From contig JAQGIJ010000048.1 of assembly GCA_028291285.1 (NCBI GenBank), positions 1-11,397 of the forward strand: DNA of 11,397 nt, in the 5' to 3' direction. The notes under the pieces were generated by a model. It saw nothing but the letters and a program-made list of their open reading frames with translations, searched no databases and had not been told where the DNA came from. This document shows positions 5,612 to 11,397 of the stretch, piece after piece. Source of the DNA: Phenylobacterium sp. (GTDB taxonomy: Bacteria; Pseudomonadota; Alphaproteobacteria; Caulobacterales; Caulobacteraceae). Within the stretch, counting starts at the first letter, position 1. The number at the start of each line of letters is the position of its first letter. The translations under genes were made by a program, and so were the position numbers.

Positions 5612-5720
5612 GGCAAGGCGTGGCTCGGCGCGGCAAGGCTTGTCGAGGCGAGGCCTGGCTAGGCTGGTCACGGCAGGGCAGGCAAGTCATGGCCTGGCAT
5701 GGTCGGGCTCGGCCTGGCGC
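5612..5720 (+). repeat. GGCNN pentanucleotide array (about 22 units)
   Basis: From 5612 the triplet GGC recurs every 5 bases with two variable bases between, for example GGCAA, GGCGT, GGCTC, GGCGC. Fourteen positions keep exact phase (5612 to 5677), one unit is a base short, and eight more run from 5681 to 5716. Eighteen of 22 are exact GGC; the exceptions are GTC at 5642, 5667 and 5686 and GGT at 5701. A 5-base period cannot reflect codons, and no convincing start codon or RBS makes this a gene. It begins 4 nt after the previous stop and ends 17 nt before a strong hairpin, so it is probably transcribed as the operon's 3' end. Confidence 0.85.
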
Positions 5721-5736
5721 CGCAGCGCTGGTCTAA

Positions 5737-5760
5737 GAGGGGCGGCTTCGGTCGCCCCTC
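5737..5760. terminator. UUCG-capped hairpin between convergent genes
   Basis: A 10-bp stem (5737-5746 with 5751-5760, including one G-U pair) closes a TTCG tetraloop (5747-5750) with a C-G closing pair, the exceptionally stable form. It lies 8 nt from the end of the minus-strand gene (5768) and after the + strand GGCNN array, so it could end transcripts from both sides. No good T-run follows on either strand, so it is either an imperfect intrinsic terminator or an mRNA 3' end stabiliser. Confidence 0.6.
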
Positions 5761-5767
5761 ACACCCG

Positions 5768-6184
5768 TCAAATGATCGGCTCCGCAAGGCAGCGGCAGTG
5801 GCCCTGAGGGCAGGCCTCACAAAGACCGGCGTGACCGTTCAGCGGCTCCTGATCCCACCTAAATGTCTTGCCATTGCGGGCGGCGCAGGTGGTGCAGACG
5901 GCCGCGTCGCCGGCGCTGCGCCACTTGTAGGTCTCGCTACCAACGGCGGCGGCTCGCTTGCTGGTCAGATGAAAAGCGGCCGCAGATCTGCGGCGTAGAT
6001 CGGCCACCTGGGCCGCCTCATCCTCGGCGATCTGCTCCGGCGTACGGTTGCGGCGCCGAGTTCGCGGGAGCCTCGGCTCGGCAAGAATATGCAGCTCTTC
6101 CGGATCGTCCGGCTCGAGGGGCAGCGCAACCGGGTTTGTGTTCGGCCGCCGATGCGGGCGGAACAGCCACTCGAGTAGCTTCAT
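5768..6184 (-). CDS. Standalone MuF-type C-terminal zinc-domain protein
   Basis: A 138-residue protein is encoded on the minus strand from ATG 6184, with AGGGGG just upstream. The frame is open further upstream but would overlap the hub gene, so 6184 is preferred. The N-terminus starts MKLLEWLFRPHRRP and is followed by a Pro/Arg-rich linker and a charged helix (about 48-80). The C-terminal domain has YKWRSAGD (86-93), C97-x2-C100, NGKTFRWD (104-111), H118, C122-x2-C125, C130 and C132, ending RCLAEPII. This matches the C-terminal part of SPP1 gp7/Mu gpF minor head proteins, where conserved Cys/His residues could bind zinc. Full-length relatives are several hundred residues; this one lacks the large N-terminal region. 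It could be a small accessory family or a decayed head gene, but the intact frame and RBS favour a functional gene. Confidence 0.7.
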   Translation of the reverse strand: MKLLEWLFRPHRRPNTNPVALPLEPDDPEELHILAEPRLPRTRRRNRTPEQIAEDEAAQVADLRRRSAAAFHLTSKRAAAVGSETYKWRSAGDAAVCTTCAARNGKTFRWDQEPLNGHAGLCEACPQGHCRCLAEPII

Positions 6185-6239
6185 GGCGGGCCCCCTAAAG
6201 ATGGGCTGCTCGCCTCGGCTAGCCCAGCGGGGAGGTTGC

Positions 6240-7154
6240 ATGTCTCGGCAGTGGCTTCGCAAGGCCTCGCTCATCGTCTCCGGCCAGGGTGAGGCCATCG
6301 ACCTTGCCGAGCTTCGCTTCACCTTCAAGATCAAGCAGTACGATCTGCAGACGCCGAGCACCGCCTATATTCGGATCTACAATCTGACCGAGAACACGGC
6401 GAACAAGATTCAAAAGGAGTTCACCAGCGTCACGCTAAACGCTGGCTACCAGGACAACTTCGGCACCATCTTTGTTGGCACGATCATTCAGGTGCGCCGC
6501 GGGCGCGAAAGCGCGACCGACACCTACGTCGACATCATCGCCGCCGATGGGGACGACAAGATCAATACAGCGACAATCAGCCTATCCGTCGGAAAGGGCA
6601 CGACGTTCGACGATCGTCTTAAGGTGCTGACCGGGGCGCTTGGCGTCCGCACTGGACAGGTGGCGCCGCTGCCCTCGGGGGCGCTCCCCCGCGGCCGCGT
6701 CTTCTACGGAGCGGCCAAAGATCACCTGCGAGACTTCTCGTTTTCGACCGGCACGCGATGGAGCATTCAGCGCGGGATGTTTCAGGCGCTGCCGCTCAAC
6801 GGCTATCTCCCCGGTGAGGCGGTCGTGCTCTCGTCCGCGACGGGGATGCTCGGGATGCCGGAGCAGACGGAGATCGGCATCCGGGTGAAGTGTCTTCTGA
6901 ACCCGAGGATCGGCGTCGGCACCAGAGTGCAGATCGATAACAAATCGATCCAGCAGGCCACCCTGAACCTAAGCAATGCGCCGGGCGGCGGCGCGAACGG
7001 CTTCCTTCCACGCATCACCGACGACGGCTTCTACAGAACATGCGTCGCGGAGCTCTCGGGCGATACCCGCGGCAACGACTGGACGAGCGACCTGATCTGC
7101 ATCGCCGCTGGCGATCCCGTCACTCAAGCCCTGAACAATCGAGGCTACGTCTGA
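6240..7154 (+). CDS. Baseplate hub protein
   Basis: A 304-residue protein starts at ATG 6240, 4 nt after GGAGG (6231-6235). The frame is open back to 6048, but that part overlaps the minus-strand MuF-domain gene and is rejected. The sequence has the pattern of phage hub proteins with the Mu gp44/T4 gp27-type role: RKASLIVSGQGEAIDLAELRFTF at the N-terminus, STAYIRIYNLTENTANKIQKEF (about 40-61), GTIFVGTIIQVRRGRES (75-91), then GYLPGEAVVLSSATGMLGMPEQTEIGI and VKCLLNPRIGVGTRVQIDN in the second half. Hubs form the trimeric centre of the baseplate and carry the spike, encoded next. No clear promoter is visible in the 55-nt gap upstream, although the preceding gene is on the opposite strand. Confidence 0.75.
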   Translation: MSRQWLRKASLIVSGQGEAIDLAELRFTFKIKQYDLQTPSTAYIRIYNLTENTANKIQKEFTSVTLNAGYQDNFGTIFVGTIIQVRRGRESATDTYVDIIAADGDDKINTATISLSVGKGTTFDDRLKVLTGALGVRTGQVAPLPSGALPRGRVFYGAAKDHLRDFSFSTGTRWSIQRGMFQALPLNGYLPGEAVVLSSATGMLGMPEQTEIGIRVKCLLNPRIGVGTRVQIDNKSIQQATLNLSNAPGGGANGFLPRITDDGFYRTCVAELSGDTRGNDWTSDLICIAAGDPVTQALNNRGYV

Positions 7155-7846
7155 TGGACTCGCGCGAATACGCCAACGACTATGAGGAATCGATCCGCGC
7201 GGCGCTCGACGGGCGGCAGACGCGCATCTGGACCTCGCTGCCGGGCATCGTGCAATCCTTCGACGCGATCGCTCAAACCTGTGTCGTCCAGCCGTCTATT
7301 CAGGGGCGGGTGGCGAAGCCCGACGGGTCGGTTCAGCCGATCAACCTGCCGCTGCTGCTCGACTGCCCGGTGCTCTTCCCGAGTGGGGGAGGGGTCACCC
7401 TGACGTTCCCGATCAAGAAAGGCGACGAGTGCCTGGTCTGGTTCGCCTCTCGCGGCATGGACTTCTGGTGGCAGCTCGGGGGCATACAGCCACCAGCCGA
7501 AGCCAGAATGCACGATCTGTCCGACGGCTTCGTCATGGTCGGCCCGCGGTCGCAGCCTCGGGTGCTGGCCAACATCTCGACGACCCATGCTCAGCTGCGC
7601 AGTGACGATGGCGTGGCGTTCGTCGACCTCGATCCGACCGGCCACGTCGTGAAAGTGACGGCGCCTGGCGGGATCGTCCTCGACGGGCCGGTGCACATCA
7701 CGGGGGTCACGACGGCGGACCAGGACATCAACGTCACCGGCACCGTCACAGCTTCAACCGACGTCATCGGCGGCGGTAAGCACCTGAAAACGCATATTCA
7801 TAGTGGCGTGACGGCGGGAACGGCCAACACGGGAGCACCGACCTGA
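7154..7846 (+). CDS. Baseplate central spike protein (Gp138-type)
   Basis: This 230-residue protein starts at ATG 7154, overlapping the hub stop (TGATG). Residues 20-110 form the OB-fold-like Gp138 N-terminal domain, with IWTSLPGIVQSFD, TCVVQPSIQGRV and LTFPIKKGDECLVWFASRGMDFWW. After about residue 130 a repetitive beta-rich stalk follows (VVKVTAPGGIVLDGPVHITG, DINVTGTVTASTDVIGG). The tip ends HLKTHIHSGVTAGTANTG, with the HxH pair at H214 and H216 that binds iron in spikes such as P2 gpV and phi92 gp138. The protein pierces the outer membrane when the sheath contracts. Short length and a simple stalk fit a phage without extra spike decoration. Confidence 0.88.
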   Translation: MDSREYANDYEESIRAALDGRQTRIWTSLPGIVQSFDAIAQTCVVQPSIQGRVAKPDGSVQPINLPLLLDCPVLFPSGGGVTLTFPIKKGDECLVWFASRGMDFWWQLGGIQPPAEARMHDLSDGFVMVGPRSQPRVLANISTTHAQLRSDDGVAFVDLDPTGHVVKVTAPGGIVLDGPVHITGVTTADQDINVTGTVTASTDVIGGGKHLKTHIHSGVTAGTANTGAPT

Positions 7847-8262
7847 TGCGCGTGCGAGCGATGGACGCCAACGGCGACGCGCGCTTCGGCCATGGGCAAC
7901 TCGACTTCCTGGCCGACAGTCCTGAGGCGGTCGCGCAGCTGGTCGGCACCCGGCTGCGGCTCTCGGTCGGCGAGTGGTTCCTCGATGTCTCCGCGGGAAT
8001 GCCTTGGGCGACCGACGTCCTGGGCGTCCGCACCGCGGCCACCCGGGACCAGGCCATCCGCCAGCGGATCCTTGGGACGGCGGGCGTGAACTCGATCCTG
8101 AGCTATGCGAGCTCGGTCACCGACCGGGCGTTCAGGGCCGACGTGACCATCGACACGACGTTCGGGAGTGTGACGGTCACGCTCACCGCGACGCCCGCGC
8201 CCGTGCTTGGCGGCCTCGACTTCCGGTTCGCCAGCAACTCCGACCTCCTCACCCTGATCTAG
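7846..8262 (+). CDS. gp25-like baseplate wedge protein
   Basis: A 138-residue protein starts at ATG 7846, overlapping the spike stop (TGATG). The N-terminus reads MRVRAMDANGDARFGHGQLDFLADSP, followed by a helix ending LVGTRLRLSVGEWFLDVSAGMPW (about 33-54), then TRDQAIRQRILGTAGVNSILSY and beta strands to the C-terminus. The GEWFLD block and the later IRQRILGTAGV helix are the hallmarks of the GPW/gp25 family in this lineage. In contractile tails this protein joins the wedge to the hub and starts sheath assembly. It precedes the J-like gene, as in P2 (W, J) and Mu. Confidence 0.82.
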   Translation: MRVRAMDANGDARFGHGQLDFLADSPEAVAQLVGTRLRLSVGEWFLDVSAGMPWATDVLGVRTAATRDQAIRQRILGTAGVNSILSYASSVTDRAFRADVTIDTTFGSVTVTLTATPAPVLGGLDFRFASNSDLLTLI

Positions 8263-8275
8263 CGGAGCGCGCCCG

Positions 8276-9511
8276 ATGACGACGCCTGTGGCGCAGATCA
8301 CCGCGACCGGCATATCGGCGCCGAGCTATGCGGACGTGCTGGCCTGGTATCAGGCGCAGTACCGGAGCATCTACGGCTCCGACGTGGTGCTCGACGCCGA
8401 CACGCAGGACGGTCAGTGGGTGGCCATTCAAGCCGCTGCCCTGAACGACGCCAACGCCATGGCGGTCGCGGTCTACAACGCCCGCGGCCCGGCCACCGCG
8501 CAGGGTGGGGGCCTGTCGAGCATCGTGAAGATCAACGGCCTTCTGCGGCACGTTCCGAGCAGCTCGACGGCTACCGTCACCATCGTCGGCCAGGCGTTCA
8601 CCCTGATCGAGAACGGCAAGGTCAAGGACAGCGCCGGCAACGCCTGGAGCCTGCCCAACAGCGTGGTGATCCCCGTCGGCGGCTCGATCGACGTCACGGC
8701 GACGTGCGATGTCGCCGGCGCGATCACCGCGGGCATCGGGGCCATCGCGCAGATCTTCACCCCCACGCTCGGCTGGCAGAGCGTCACCAACGCCGCGGCG
8801 GCGACCGTCGGGGCCCCGGTGGAGAGCGACGCAGCCTTGCGCCAGCGTCAGGCGATCTCCACCGCGCTCCCGGCTCAGACGCCGCTGCAGGCCATCGTGG
8901 CGGCGGTCCAGGGCCTTTCGGGTGTCACGCTGGTCAAGCCCTACGAGAACAACACCAGTTCCACGGACGCGAACGGCATCCCGGCCTGGAGCATCGCCCT
9001 CGTGGTGCAGGGCGGCGTCAACGGCGCCATCGCCTCGGCGATCCTGAACAAGAAGATCCCGGGCGGCCCGACCTTTGGCTCGACCACGGTCTCGGCGCTC
9101 GATCCCTACGGCGTCGCCAAGCCGATCTCCTTCTCTCGGCCGAGCCTCGTCCAGATCCAGGCCCAGGTCACGATCCACCCGCTGGCCGGCTACACGAGCG
9201 TGATCGGCGACAATATCCTCCAGGCCGTCGTCGACTACATCAACGGCCTCGACCCGAGCCTGGCATCGTCGCGCACCTATTCGCCTGACGTGGTGAAGCT
9301 GCTGACCGGCCTCGGGATCGGCACCAGCGTCTACCGCGGCCGCCTCTACCTGCCGGCGAACCTCTTCGGCGGCGCGGGCGCCGGGACCTACGAAGTGACC
9401 GGCCTGCAGATCTGCGTCGTCGGCGGATCCCTTGGCACGGCCGACATCGCCATCGCCTTCAACCAGCTGGCGCAGGCCCAGCTCACCAACGTCAGCCTGG
9501 TCACGGCCTGA
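8276..9511 (+). CDS. Baseplate J-like protein
   Basis: This 411-residue protein starts at ATG 8276, with GGAG at 8264-8267. The order of segments is that of J/gp47-like baseplate proteins: an N-terminal helical part (YADVLAWYQAQYRSIYGSDV, DTQDGQWVAIQAAAL), a beta domain at about 90-170 (TATVTIVGQAFTLIENG, SVVIPVGGSIDVTATC), the signature ESDAALRQRQ at 183-192, and a C-terminal half with IQAQVTIHPLAGY and the IGDNILQAVVDYINGLDP helix. The protein forms the iris-like ring of the wedges that opens during contraction. Its size is close to typical members. Confidence is high from the ESDAALR motif and synteny between gp25-like and DUF2612 genes. Confidence 0.9.
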   Translation: MTTPVAQITATGISAPSYADVLAWYQAQYRSIYGSDVVLDADTQDGQWVAIQAAALNDANAMAVAVYNARGPATAQGGGLSSIVKINGLLRHVPSSSTATVTIVGQAFTLIENGKVKDSAGNAWSLPNSVVIPVGGSIDVTATCDVAGAITAGIGAIAQIFTPTLGWQSVTNAAAATVGAPVESDAALRQRQAISTALPAQTPLQAIVAAVQGLSGVTLVKPYENNTSSTDANGIPAWSIALVVQGGVNGAIASAILNKKIPGGPTFGSTTVSALDPYGVAKPISFSRPSLVQIQAQVTIHPLAGYTSVIGDNILQAVVDYINGLDPSLASSRTYSPDVVKLLTGLGIGTSVYRGRLYLPANLFGGAGAGTYEVTGLQICVVGGSLGTADIAIAFNQLAQAQLTNVSLVTA

Positions 9512-10167
9512 TGAGCGCCTACACCGACCTGATCACGTCGGAGCACGCGGACAAGGTCAGGTTCGTCGCCACCGTCGACGCTTCGACCAAGCCCTTCGCG
9601 GACCTCGCGGCGGTGCTCGATGCGATGTCGGGCGCGTTCGATCTCGACAGCGCTGTCGGCGCGCAACTCGACATCGTCGGGCAATGGGTCGGGATCAGCC
9701 GGCAGGTCGTGATCCCGATCGCGGCCGCCTACTTCTCCTGGGACACCGCAGGCCTTGGATGGGACCGGGGGTTCTGGCGCCGGCCCTTCGATCCGACCCA
9801 GGGCATCACGTCTCTGCCGGACGAGCCCTACCGGACGCTGCTGCGGGCGACGGTCGCGCTCAATCAGTGGGATGGCACGCTGCCCAGCGCGCAGGCCGCC
9901 ATCGCGCCGGTGTTTCCGAACAACCCGGTGGCGATTTCGGACAACCAGAACATGACGATGACGGTCATCGTCAGCGGCCCATCTCCCGATCCGGTGACGG
10001 TCGCCCTCCTGACCGGCGGCTACCTCGCGCTGCGGCCAGGCTGCATCGGCATCAGCTACCTCTTCAGCTCCGCGCCGCCCGCTCCAGTGTTCGGCTGGGA
10101 CGTCGTCAATTCCTACTTCGGCGGCTGGGACCAGGGCGCCTGGGGCGTCCCCACACCACCCGTCTGA
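9511..10167 (+). CDS. Baseplate wedge protein (DUF2612/wedge-1 type)
   Basis: A 218-residue protein starts at ATG 9511, overlapping the J stop (TGATG). The early signature is an acidic helix followed by GAQLDIVGQWVGISRQV, typical of the DUF2612 (Phage_Wedge1) family. Aromatic-rich stretches follow: YFSWDTAGLGWDRGFWRRPFD in the middle and FGWDVVNSYFGGWDQGAWG at the end. YRTLLRATVALNQWDGTLPSAQ forms the helical part. The family functions like P2 gpI, linking the J ring to the tail fibre. Its place between the J-like gene and the fibre genes supports this. It is not a perfect match to gpI-type proteins, so the wedge-1 label is preferred. Confidence 0.82.
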   Translation: MSAYTDLITSEHADKVRFVATVDASTKPFADLAAVLDAMSGAFDLDSAVGAQLDIVGQWVGISRQVVIPIAAAYFSWDTAGLGWDRGFWRRPFDPTQGITSLPDEPYRTLLRATVALNQWDGTLPSAQAAIAPVFPNNPVAISDNQNMTMTVIVSGPSPDPVTVALLTGGYLALRPGCIGISYLFSSAPPAPVFGWDVVNSYFGGWDQGAWGVPTPPV

Positions 10168-10225
10168 TTGCGGCCCGGCGCGGCCGGACCTTCCCCACCA
10201 TCGAGATTGAGGAGATCGCCAGCGC

Positions 10226-10900
10226 ATGCCGGTGAATGAGTACCTCCCTTGGGCCGTTGGTACGGGCTCAAACGTCGAGAACCACACGACCTTCGCGGCC
10301 GACCCCGATCTCTCGCTCGGTTTCGAGTCGGGCCAGGCGCGCTCCGCGCCGGCGAACACCCTGTGGCGCCAGCATTCGGTCGCCGTCGCGGCGCTCGCCC
10401 AGCTGATCTGCAACTCGCAGGGCGTCGACATGCACGATGACGGGAGCGTCGCGACGTTCCTGACCAACCTGCAGAACATGATCGCCTCGGTGGGCGGGGC
10501 CGGCGCCTCGGTGGGCACAGCGTCCGACCTTTGGGTCGGAACGAACAACACCAAGTTCGCCACGGCGCTCGCGCTGGCGAATGCGATGCTGCCGCAGACG
10601 CTGACCGACGCCTCCAGCATCGCGTGGAACATGGCCCTTGGCGGGAACGCCGAGGTGACGATTGGCGGCAACAGGACGCTGGCGCAGCCGACCGGCCTTC
10701 TCAAGCGCTCGACGGGCTCGCTCCATGTGATCCAGGACGCCACCGGAAGCCGGCTGCTGTCCTATGCGGCGTGCTTTGACTTCCGAAGCGCTGGCGTGCC
10801 GACGCTGAGCACGACCGGCGGCAAGCGCGACATCCTCTATTACGAAGTGGTCGACCCCGTCGCGCCGCTGATCGTCATCTCGCCGTCGCTGTCGGCCTGA
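10226..10900 (+). CDS. Tail fibre-like/receptor-binding complex protein
   Basis: This 224-residue protein starts at ATG 10226; TGAGGAG lies at 10208-10214, 11 nt upstream, which is rather far, so GTG 10232 is a possible alternative start. The N-terminus (NEYLPWAVGTGSNVE, then SLGFESGQA and LWRQHSVAVAALAQLI) is a recurrent opening of phage tail fibre or tail proteins in prophages of Proteobacteria. The segment MHDDGSVATFLTNLQNMI (about 70-88) is typical of the same group. The C-terminal half is beta-rich (ITIGGNRTLAQPTG-like repeats with SLHVIQDATGSRLL), resembling fibre shaft or tip domains. It probably anchors to the wedge-1 protein and presents the glycine-rich protein that follows. The 58-nt gap before it (10168-10225) holds only the RBS. 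Confidence 0.7.
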   Translation: MPVNEYLPWAVGTGSNVENHTTFAADPDLSLGFESGQARSAPANTLWRQHSVAVAALAQLICNSQGVDMHDDGSVATFLTNLQNMIASVGGAGASVGTASDLWVGTNNTKFATALALANAMLPQTLTDASSIAWNMALGGNAEVTIGGNRTLAQPTGLLKRSTGSLHVIQDATGSRLLSYAACFDFRSAGVPTLSTTGGKRDILYYEVVDPVAPLIVISPSLSA

Positions 10901-11397
10901 TGCGCCCGCATCTGAACCATATGCTGATGGGTGGCGCGGCCACCCTCGCATACCTCGCTGTAGGCGGCGGCGGCGGCGGCGGCTTCCAGTCCGGCGCCGG
11001 GGGCGGCGGCGGCGAGGTCAAGGCGGGCTCGCTGCAGTACGCGCGCGGCACCTTCACCGTCACCGTTGGCGTAGGTGGGAACGGCGCCACGACAACCGGG
11101 GTCACGGGCGGCAATGGCGGTAGCTCATCCATTTCCGGAAAGGTCACGGCAGGCGGCGGCGGCGGCGGCGGCAGCTACAACGGCATTTCGGGCGCATCGG
11201 CGCCCGGCGGTGGCGGTGGCGGCGCCTTTACGAGCGGCGTTGGCGGACCCAGCACCGGAACGGGCTTTGCCGGCGGCGCGGCGGCCGCGTCGGGCGCCAA
11301 CGGCGGCGGCGGCGGCGCGGGCAACGCGGCGCCCGGCCCCACGACCAACGGCAAACCGGGGACGCTCAGCGCCACCGCGGCCGGCGGCGGACAGACC
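10900..11397 (+). CDS. Glycine-rich tail protein/adhesin (5' end only)
   Basis: The gene starts at ATG 10900, overlapping the fibre stop (TGATG), and stays open to the end of the window, giving 166 residues without a stop. After MRPHLNHMLMGGAA the sequence enters poly-glycine tracts separated by short strands: YLAVGGGGGGGFQSGAGGGGG, YARGTFTVTVGVGGNG and SSSISGKVTAGGGGGGG. This is the pattern of glycine-rich phage tail domains in which packed polyglycine helices carry variable receptor-contacting loops, as in the T2/S16 gp38 type of adhesin. Related small proteins attach to fibre tips. Homology to gp38 itself is not claimed. Glycine is encoded mainly by GGC, creating two perfect (GGC)7 runs. 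Confidence 0.75.
   Translation, partial: MRPHLNHMLMGGAATLAYLAVGGGGGGGFQSGAGGGGGEVKAGSLQYARGTFTVTVGVGGNGATTTGVTGGNGGSSSISGKVTAGGGGGGGSYNGISGASAPGGGGGGAFTSGVGGPSTGTGFAGGAAAASGANGGGGGAGNAAPGPTTNGKPGTLSATAAGGGQT
10963..10983 (+). repeat. (GGC)7 microsatellite coding for poly-Gly
   Basis: Seven perfect GGC codons in a row at codons 22-28 of the glycine-rich gene. Triplet slippage here would change the number of glycines without breaking the frame. Confidence 0.9.
11152..11172 (+). repeat. (GGC)7 microsatellite, second copy
   Basis: A second run of exactly seven GGC codons in the same gene, in frame (codons 85-91). A shorter (GGC)5 run follows at 11302-11316. Synonymous GGT/GGA/GGG codons occur between the runs but not within them. 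Confidence 0.9.

Noticed and set aside
5612..5720. The GGCNN array considered as a CRISPR array or a coding tandem repeat
   Set aside because: Units are 5 nt with no spacer-repeat structure, and the period is not a multiple of 3; no Cas gene is present.
5699..5998. A 99-codon + strand frame starting within the GGCNN array
   Set aside because: It runs through the hairpin and antisense to the MuF-domain gene, has no RBS and no recognisable sequence.
6048..6239. An N-terminal extension of the hub gene to 6048
   Set aside because: It overlaps the minus-strand MuF-domain gene, and its translation is Arg/Gly/Ser-rich without resemblance to hub proteins; ATG 6240 has GGAGG upstream.
9388..10743. 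A 451-codon minus-strand open frame opposite the J-like, wedge-1 and fibre genes
   Set aside because: Antisense shadow of recognised tail genes with unnatural composition. The same reasoning removes 8249-9178 minus and the other long antisense frames.

Overview
This window is part of the tail region of a contractile-tailed (myovirus-type) phage or prophage. Base composition is high-GC with strongly G/C-biased third codon positions. Together with the style of the cargo genes (an AT-hook plus ribbon-helix-helix regulator, a small exported protein with a Tat-like signal, and a small MuF-type zinc domain), this suggests a high-GC alphaproteobacterial host. That assignment is inference: no host gene, attachment site, integrase or tRNA is present to confirm it.

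Left part (1-3670) is the first half of the tail operon, on the + strand. It holds the end of a tail tube protein, a tail assembly chaperone, a tape measure protein with a fused C-terminal NNPGN-type domain, a Dit-like baseplate protein and a small baseplate plug protein. The chaperone gene has a canonical -1 slippery heptamer (T TTT TTC, 591-597). Slippage there opens a 74-residue extension that ends exactly at the tape measure start (ATGA overlap). This is the classic G/GT-type arrangement.

Middle part (3680-6184) is a cargo cassette that splits the baseplate genes between plug and hub. It is bounded by two minus-strand genes: a ribbon-helix-helix repressor on the left and a standalone MuF C-terminal zinc-domain protein on the right. 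Between them is a tightly overlapping four-gene + strand operon: a 57-aa unknown protein, a 114-aa protein with a Tat/Sec-like signal peptide, and two conserved phage proteins of unknown function. A perfect inverted repeat lies next to a TTGACA box and overlaps the repressor start, as expected of an autoregulated divergent promoter. The operon is followed by an array of about 22 GGCNN pentamers (5612-5720) and then a UUCG-capped hairpin shared by the converging genes.

Right part (6240-11397) resumes the tail operon with baseplate hub, central spike (Gp138-type with an HxH iron-binding tip), gp25-like wedge protein, baseplate J-like protein, DUF2612/wedge-1-type protein, a tail fibre-like protein, and the start of a glycine-rich adhesin that runs off the window. 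Most junctions overlap as TGATG or ATGA, so the genes are probably translationally coupled. Tube, chaperone and tape measure build the tail shaft. Dit-like, plug, hub and spike form the central baseplate, gp25, J and wedge-1 form its periphery, and the last two genes supply receptor-binding parts. The sheath gene should lie just upstream of the window.
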